Positions 6,153 through 9,729 of a stretch of DNA of 9,729 bases are shown here, piece after piece. The stretch lies in assembly GCA_003451595.1 (NCBI GenBank), contig DMDA01000090.1, positions 13,067 through 22,795 of the forward strand, written 5' to 3'. The notes beneath the pieces were generated by a model that worked only from the letters and a program-made list of their open reading frames with translations, was not told the DNA's origin and did no database searches. Each line of letters begins with the position of its first letter. The first letter of the stretch is position 1. The translations under genes and the position numbers were made by a program. The stretch comes from Chloroflexota bacterium. GTDB taxonomy: Bacteria > Chloroflexota > Anaerolineae > Caldilineales > Caldilineaceae.

Positions 6153-8654
6153 ATGAACAGACCGACCCGATTGCTGCTGCTGTTTTTGATACTGACCCTG
6201 GCTTTGACGCCCGCCGGCCTGGGGCTGGCGCAAGACGATGCACCCGCCCCAGCACCCATTGTCAATGACGAAGGTGGGCCAATCGCCATTACCGGGGAGA
6301 TGAATTACAGCAACCCCATCATTACACTGGGCGTTGCCCAACCGCTGATCGTGCTGGAAGATCAAGCGGGCTTCATCGACCGCAACGAAGGGTTCATCTT
6401 TCCCACTGAATCGCAGGTGCTCGGGCAGATCACCGGCGACTTCTTCAATCCGCCGTTTAGTTGGAATCTGTCGCTGCCTATCGAGCCACAAGGCACACTG
6501 CGCGATGTCGACAACGACGGCGAAAAAGACACAGGTGTGATGACTTTTGCCATCGCCTACTGGACGAACACCTTTGGCGATCCTTATCTGGAGCAACGCG
6601 ACCAGAGCGGCGGCGGGTGGTCCACCGCCTTCGCCACCACGCGCATCGACCCCGACCCCAGCGGCAAGGGCGAAGTGATCGGCGGCAAGTACATCGTGTG
6701 GGCGCCCGACGATCAACAAGGCTTCCCCAGCGGCTTTGGCGAGGATGGCAAACTCTTCACCGAAGATGACCCCATCGTGCTGCTGCCGGCAGGCTACACC
6801 GTCGTTGACATGGACACCGACCCGTTCACCTTCGACCGCTCCGCCCGCCCGCAGATGGAGCTGATCGAGCCGGAAGGGCTGGCGCTGGATGACTTCTCGG
6901 ACATGAGCTACGCCGAAGCCTTCGACGCTATGATCGACCTCTTCCGCCGCGAGTACGCCTTCACCGAACTGAAGGGCATCGATTGGGACGCCAAGGCCGC
7001 TGAGTTCCGCCCACGTTTTGAGGAGGCGGATGCCAACAACGATTCACTCGCCTACCGCCGCGCGCTGCGCGACTTCATCTGGTCGATCCCAGACGGCCAC
7101 CTGAGCGGGCCATTCATCCAGGAAGACTTCGTCCAGGCGACTGCGGGTGGCGTCGGTTTGGCGATCCGCGACGTGGAGGATGGCCGCACGATTGTCAACT
7201 TCTTGACGCCGGATGGCCCAGCGCAACGCGCGGGCATCGAACTGGGCGCCGAAATTCTCACCTGGAACGGTCAGCCCATTGACGAATACATCGACAGCGT
7301 CGTCCCCTTCTCCTCACCCTTCTCCAGTGACCACGTGCGGCGCCTGCAACAGTTGCGCTATGGCACACGCGCACCGCTGGGCAGTGAGATCGAGATAACG
7401 TTCAAAAATCCGGGCAGCGATGTGGAACAGACCGCAATATTGAAAGCGGTGGAGGAGAACGCCAGTTTCCGCGTCTCTTCGTTCAACGTGGGACGCACCG
7501 GCGCTGAACTGCCCGTAGAGTTCCGGCTGCTCGACAACGGCCTGGGCTATGTCAAGCTCTACAGCTTCTCCGACAACGAACTGCTGACCGTGCAGTTGTG
7601 GGAGCGCATGATGCAGACGCTCAACGAGAATCAGATCCCAGGACTGATCATCGACATGCGGCAGAACGGCGGCGGCAGCGGCTTCCTGGCCGACCAGATG
7701 GCAGCCTACTTCTTTGATGAGCCGCTGGAACTGGGCAAGACCGGCTATTACGACGAGTCGTTGGGCGAATTCTACTTTGACCCGGATCGCACCGATCGCT
7801 TCTACTTGCCCGATGAATCGCTGCGCTACAGCGGGCCAGTGGCGGTCATTACCGGGCCTAATTGCGCCAGCGCCTGCGAGTTCTTCACGTACGATATGTC
7901 GCTCCAGGGGCGCGCCGACATCGTCGCGCACTATCCAACAGCCGGTCTGGGCGGAGCGCAAAACTTCTTCCAGATGCCGGACTTCGAGATGCTGCAAATC
8001 TCGATCGGGCGTCCGGTGGATGTTGATGGCAACATCGTCATCGAAAACGTTGGCGTGCCGCCGACCATTCGCGTACCCGTGACCGAGGAGACGCTCTTCG
8101 CTGAGGGCGATGTCCTGCTGGACACAGCGATCGCCGTCGTCACCGGCGCTGACCTGCCTTACGGCGCGGTGGAGAATACAGGATCGGCCTTGAGCCAACC
8201 CCAGGCCGCGCCGGAAGCCGCCGCCACCGAGACGCCCGTCGCCAGCGAGGAGGCTGCACCAGAAGCCGCCACTGAAACGCCGGTCGCCAGCGAGGAGGCT
8301 GCACCGGAAGCCGCCGCCACCGAGACGCCGGTCGCCAGCGAGGAGGCTGCACCGGAAGCCGCCGCCACCAAGACGCCTGTCGCCAGCGAGGAGGCTGCAC
8401 CAGAAGCCGCCGCCACCGAGACGCCCGTCGCCAGCGAGGAGGCTGCACCAGCCAGCAATACGGTGACCATTGTCGCCAACGGGCGGGTTCTTGTCCGTTC
8501 GCTGCCAGGGCAGGCTGGCGTCATCCTGGGCTTTGTCAACAATGGCGATGTCTACATCTTGCTGGAACAGTCAGCCGATGGCGCCTGGCTCAAGATTGAC
8601 TTCGGCGCCAACGGCGGCTGGATCGCCGCCAGCCAGGCCAAGATCAACGAATAG
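6153..8654 (+). CDS. Secreted tricorn-like S41 protease with PDZ, repeat linker and SH3-like domain
   Basis: Exported serine protease of family S41 (tricorn/C-terminal processing protease superfamily), 833 residues. A Sec signal peptide (residues 1-26, basic start, Leu-rich core, GLA|QD cleavage) is followed by a novel-looking domain at about 40-235 with an Asp-rich calcium-type loop at 118-126. A helical tricorn-like core spans 250-310 and carries DGH at 314-316, where tricorn proteases have their histidine. A PDZ domain covers about 330-380 (GGVGLAIRD, GPAQRAGIELGAEILTWNG). The S41 catalytic domain at 455-640 has DMRQNGGGSG at 501-510 and the nucleophile S573 in NCASACEFF. Five repeats of about 16 residues (AAPEAAATETPVASEE) fill 685-763, and an SH3-like domain at 770-831 probably binds cell-wall material. 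Substrate unknown. No CtpA-style Lys dyad is obvious, which supports the tricorn-like subgroup. Confidence 0.92.
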   Translation: MNRPTRLLLLFLILTLALTPAGLGLAQDDAPAPAPIVNDEGGPIAITGEMNYSNPIITLGVAQPLIVLEDQAGFIDRNEGFIFPTESQVLGQITGDFFNPPFSWNLSLPIEPQGTLRDVDNDGEKDTGVMTFAIAYWTNTFGDPYLEQRDQSGGGWSTAFATTRIDPDPSGKGEVIGGKYIVWAPDDQQGFPSGFGEDGKLFTEDDPIVLLPAGYTVVDMDTDPFTFDRSARPQMELIEPEGLALDDFSDMSYAEAFDAMIDLFRREYAFTELKGIDWDAKAAEFRPRFEEADANNDSLAYRRALRDFIWSIPDGHLSGPFIQEDFVQATAGGVGLAIRDVEDGRTIVNFLTPDGPAQRAGIELGAEILTWNGQPIDEYIDSVVPFSSPFSSDHVRRLQQLRYGTRAPLGSEIEITFKNPGSDVEQTAILKAVEENASFRVSSFNVGRTGAELPVEFRLLDNGLGYVKLYSFSDNELLTVQLWERMMQTLNENQIPGLIIDMRQNGGGSGFLADQMAAYFFDEPLELGKTGYYDESLGEFYFDPDRTDRFYLPDESLRYSGPVAVITGPNCASACEFFTYDMSLQGRADIVAHYPTAGLGGAQNFFQMPDFEMLQISIGRPVDVDGNIVIENVGVPPTIRVPVTEETLFAEGDVLLDTAIAVVTGADLPYGAVENTGSALSQPQAAPEAAATETPVASEEAAPEAATETPVASEEAAPEAAATETPVASEEAAPEAAATKTPVASEEAAPEAAATETPVASEEAAPASNTVTIVANGRVLVRSLPGQAGVILGFVNNGDVYILLEQSADGAWLKIDFGANGGWIAASQAKINE
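8205..8441 (+). repeat. In-frame 48-base minisatellite (5 copies) inside the S41 protease gene
   Basis: Five consecutive units of 48, 45, 48, 48 and 48 bases encode residues 685-763. Each specifies AAPEAAATETPVASEE apart from one missing Ala in unit 2 and one Glu-to-Lys change in unit 4. At the DNA level units 2-5 share long identical runs, differing mainly at third positions such as CCA/CCG and CCC/CCG/CCT. The product is a flexible acidic Pro/Thr linker between the catalytic domain and the SH3-like domain. Such repeats commonly vary in copy number between strains. Confidence 0.9.
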
Positions 8655-8703
8655 CGTGGACAACAACTGACTCTTACGCCCGGCGCCACGCCCGCTCAGC
8701 GAC

Positions 8704-8748
8704 AGTTGTGCAGTCAGCCATAGTTGTACAGCCAGCCATAGTTGTACA
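8704..8748. repeat. 18-base tandem repeat before the terminator, 2.5 copies
   Basis: AGTTGTGCAGTCAGCCAT (8704-8721), AGTTGTACAGCCAGCCAT (8722-8739) and a partial AGTTGTACA (8740-8748). The first two copies differ at two positions. The partial copy runs into the left arm of the terminator. It lies 49 bases after the protease stop, in what would be the mRNA 3' end. Function unknown. Confidence 0.8.
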
Positions 8749-8798
8749 AACGAGCGTCAAGACACCGACTCGATCCCGGCGTCTTGACGCTCGTTTTT
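8748..8798 (+). terminator. Intrinsic terminator of the epimerase-protease unit
   Basis: Perfect 16-bp stem: left arm AAACGAGCGTCAAGAC (8748-8763), right arm GTCTTGACGCTCGTTT (8781-8796), ending in a run of five T (8794-8798). After an A-C mismatch the stem continues with CCG/CGG (8765-8767 with 8777-8779). Because the outer pairs are A-T with A's on the left, it could also work on the minus strand, but no gene ends there in that direction. Confidence 0.9.
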
Positions 8799-9085
8799 GC
8801 TGGCGGTTGGAATCAGGCAGCCATCGACATCCATCACTCTCCAATACCCTCTTGCCTCACCCCCAATTTCAACGTTCCTCGCTGCTCATGCTATCCTTAG
8901 CGCCTGTCGATCATGAGCCTGATGCCATCCGCCAGGTACGATAGCACGACCGTAAAACAAGATAAACGCCTCATTGGCGGTAGTAGCTTGACTGGCTCCT
9001 TGATCGACGACAGAAATCCGTCTGTTATCATCGTCCACCTGCCTGCCCGCCAGAGCCAGGCAGGCATTCTGTGGAATACGATCGT
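8799..9085. other. Non-coding stretch upstream of the dehydrogenase gene
   Basis: No convincing gene on either strand. Bases 8821-8880 are pyrimidine-rich on the + strand, with few G. GCTCATG at 8884-8890 and CATGAGC at 8912-8918 form a perfect 7-bp inverted repeat. A weak promoter-like pair, TTGATC at 9000-9005 and TGTTAT at 9023-9028 (4 of 6 matches each, spacer 17), could serve the dehydrogenase gene. Between it and the start lies an 8-bp hairpin (9038-9064). Confidence 0.4.
9038..9064 (+). promoter_or_regulatory. Hairpin in the dehydrogenase leader
   Basis: CCTGCCTG (9038-9045) pairs with CAGGCAGG (9057-9064) around an 11-base loop, ending 21 bases before the ATG at 9086. If transcription starts upstream it would fold in the mRNA leader near the translation start. 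No ligand-sensor consensus is recognisable, so a regulatory role is only a possibility. Confidence 0.3.
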
Positions 9086-9729
9086 ATGACCCAGCAAACG
9101 ACCTTGATTGACCGCTTTGCGCGCCGCGACGCCCACGTTGCTGTGATTGGCTTAGGCTATGTCGGGCTGCCGCTGGCGGTGGCGTTCGCCGAGGCTGGCT
9201 ACCGCGTCACCGGCATCGACCTCGACACGCGCAAGGTGGACGCCATCAACCGCGGCGAATCGTACATCGAGGATGTGCCGGCGGCGAAGGTGGCGGCGTT
9301 GGTGCAACAGAGCGAGATTGAGGGATTTGGTGATTGGGCGATTGCGGGGACGATGCGCACGCACGCACCTCACGCACAACCGCCTAAAATCACTGGACGG
9401 CTTTCCGCCACAACTGACTTCAGCGTGCTCGCTGCCTGCGACGCTGTCTCAATCTGTGTACCGACCCCGCTCAACAAGACCGGCGACCCCGATGTCTCCT
9501 ACATCGCCAGCGCCGCTGAGCAGATCGCCCGTTACCTGCATCCGGGTATGGTAATCGTGCTCGAATCGACCACCTATCCGGGCACGACGCGTGAGATGCT
9601 GCTCACGCAGTTTGCCGCCAATGCGCAGGGCTGGCGCGTTGGCGAAGACTTCTTCCTGGCTTTCTCGCCCGAACGCGTCGATCCGGGCCGCACCGACTGG
9701 ACGACGCGCAACACGCCCAAGGTGATCGG
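9086..9729 (+). CDS. Nucleotide-sugar 6-dehydrogenase (UDP-GlcNAc/ManNAc type), 3' end cut off
   Basis: NAD-dependent enzyme that oxidises C6 of a UDP-linked hexose to the uronic acid, a step in capsule, O-antigen or exopolysaccharide precursor synthesis; cytoplasmic. The 214 visible residues show the Rossmann motif VIGLGYVGLPLA at 20-31, GIDLDTRKVDAIN at 43-55, SYIEDVP at 59-65, VSICVPTPLNKTGDPDVSYI at 121-140, the family loop ESTTYPGTT at 160-168 and FSPERVDPGR at 193-202. The last two match the WbpA/TviB (UDP-N-acetyl-hexosamine) branch better than UDP-glucose dehydrogenase. The catalytic cysteine and C-terminal domain lie beyond the window. Residues 77-103 look like an extra 27-residue low-complexity insertion. 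The start is weakly supported: no good ribosome binding site precedes the ATG at 9086, and a GTG at 9071 is in frame. Confidence 0.9.
   Translation, partial: MTQQTTLIDRFARRDAHVAVIGLGYVGLPLAVAFAEAGYRVTGIDLDTRKVDAINRGESYIEDVPAAKVAALVQQSEIEGFGDWAIAGTMRTHAPHAQPPKITGRLSATTDFSVLAACDAVSICVPTPLNKTGDPDVSYIASAAEQIARYLHPGMVIVLESTTYPGTTREMLLTQFAANAQGWRVGEDFFLAFSPERVDPGRTDWTTRNTPKVI

Noticed and set aside
7314..8198. 294-codon open frame on the minus strand inside the protease gene
   Set aside because: Antisense to the PDZ-S41 catalytic region; low-complexity translation and no ribosome binding context.
8708..8944. 78-codon open frame after the protease gene
   Set aside because: Its first part is the 18-base tandem repeat and it runs through the intrinsic terminator; no protein-like features.
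8897..9136. 79-codon minus-strand open frame overlapping the dehydrogenase start
   Set aside because: Overlaps the conserved start of the dehydrogenase in antisense and shows no family resemblance.

Overview
The window is GC-rich bacterial DNA with tightly packed genes. The mix of genes suggests a member of the Chloroflexota (Anaerolineae or Caldilineae type), probably free-living. The hints are a dnaK-grpE-dnaJ gene order with a zinc-finger-free DnaJ, a secreted tricorn-like S41 protease ending in an Ala/Glu/Thr/Pro repeat linker plus an SH3-like domain, and short tandem repeats at several gene borders. This assignment is inferred from protein style and was not computed; no rRNA or other taxonomic marker is present.

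Left part (1-3404, + strand): a chaperone operon. It holds the 3' three quarters of dnaK (cut by the window edge), then grpE and dnaJ. These form the Hsp70 machine: DnaK binds unfolded clients, DnaJ delivers them and triggers ATP hydrolysis, and GrpE exchanges the nucleotide. The 201-base dnaK-grpE spacer carries a strong GC-rich hairpin and a 20-base-period direct repeat, so grpE-dnaJ may be expressed at a different level from dnaK. dnaJ follows grpE after 17 bases with its own good ribosome binding site.

Middle (3405-5123): a class III PLP-dependent aminotransferase on the - strand, convergent with dnaJ and separated from it by only 18 bases, which fall within a perfect 9-bp hairpin that probably ends both transcripts. 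Its 5' side holds a 16-base tandem repeat (three copies) and a short ORF whose stop overlaps the aminotransferase start as ATGA. A sigma70-like promoter facing right lies in the same divergent gap.

Right part (5124-9729, + strand): a nucleotide-sugar epimerase/dehydratase (extended SDR), then 48 bases later a large secreted S41 protease, then a textbook intrinsic terminator. After a gene-poor stretch comes the 5' part of a nucleotide-sugar 6-dehydrogenase (UDP-GlcNAc/ManNAc dehydrogenase type), cut by the window end. The two sugar-nucleotide enzymes point to surface glycan or exopolysaccharide synthesis, and the exported protease with a wall-binding-type domain fits a cell-surface theme.

I see no mobile element, CRISPR array, tRNA, rRNA or clear novel defence or biosynthetic system. 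The most unusual signals are an apparent 27-codon low-complexity in-frame insertion in the dehydrogenase, the near-identical 48-base repeats inside the protease gene, and the recurrence of short tandem repeats at gene borders.
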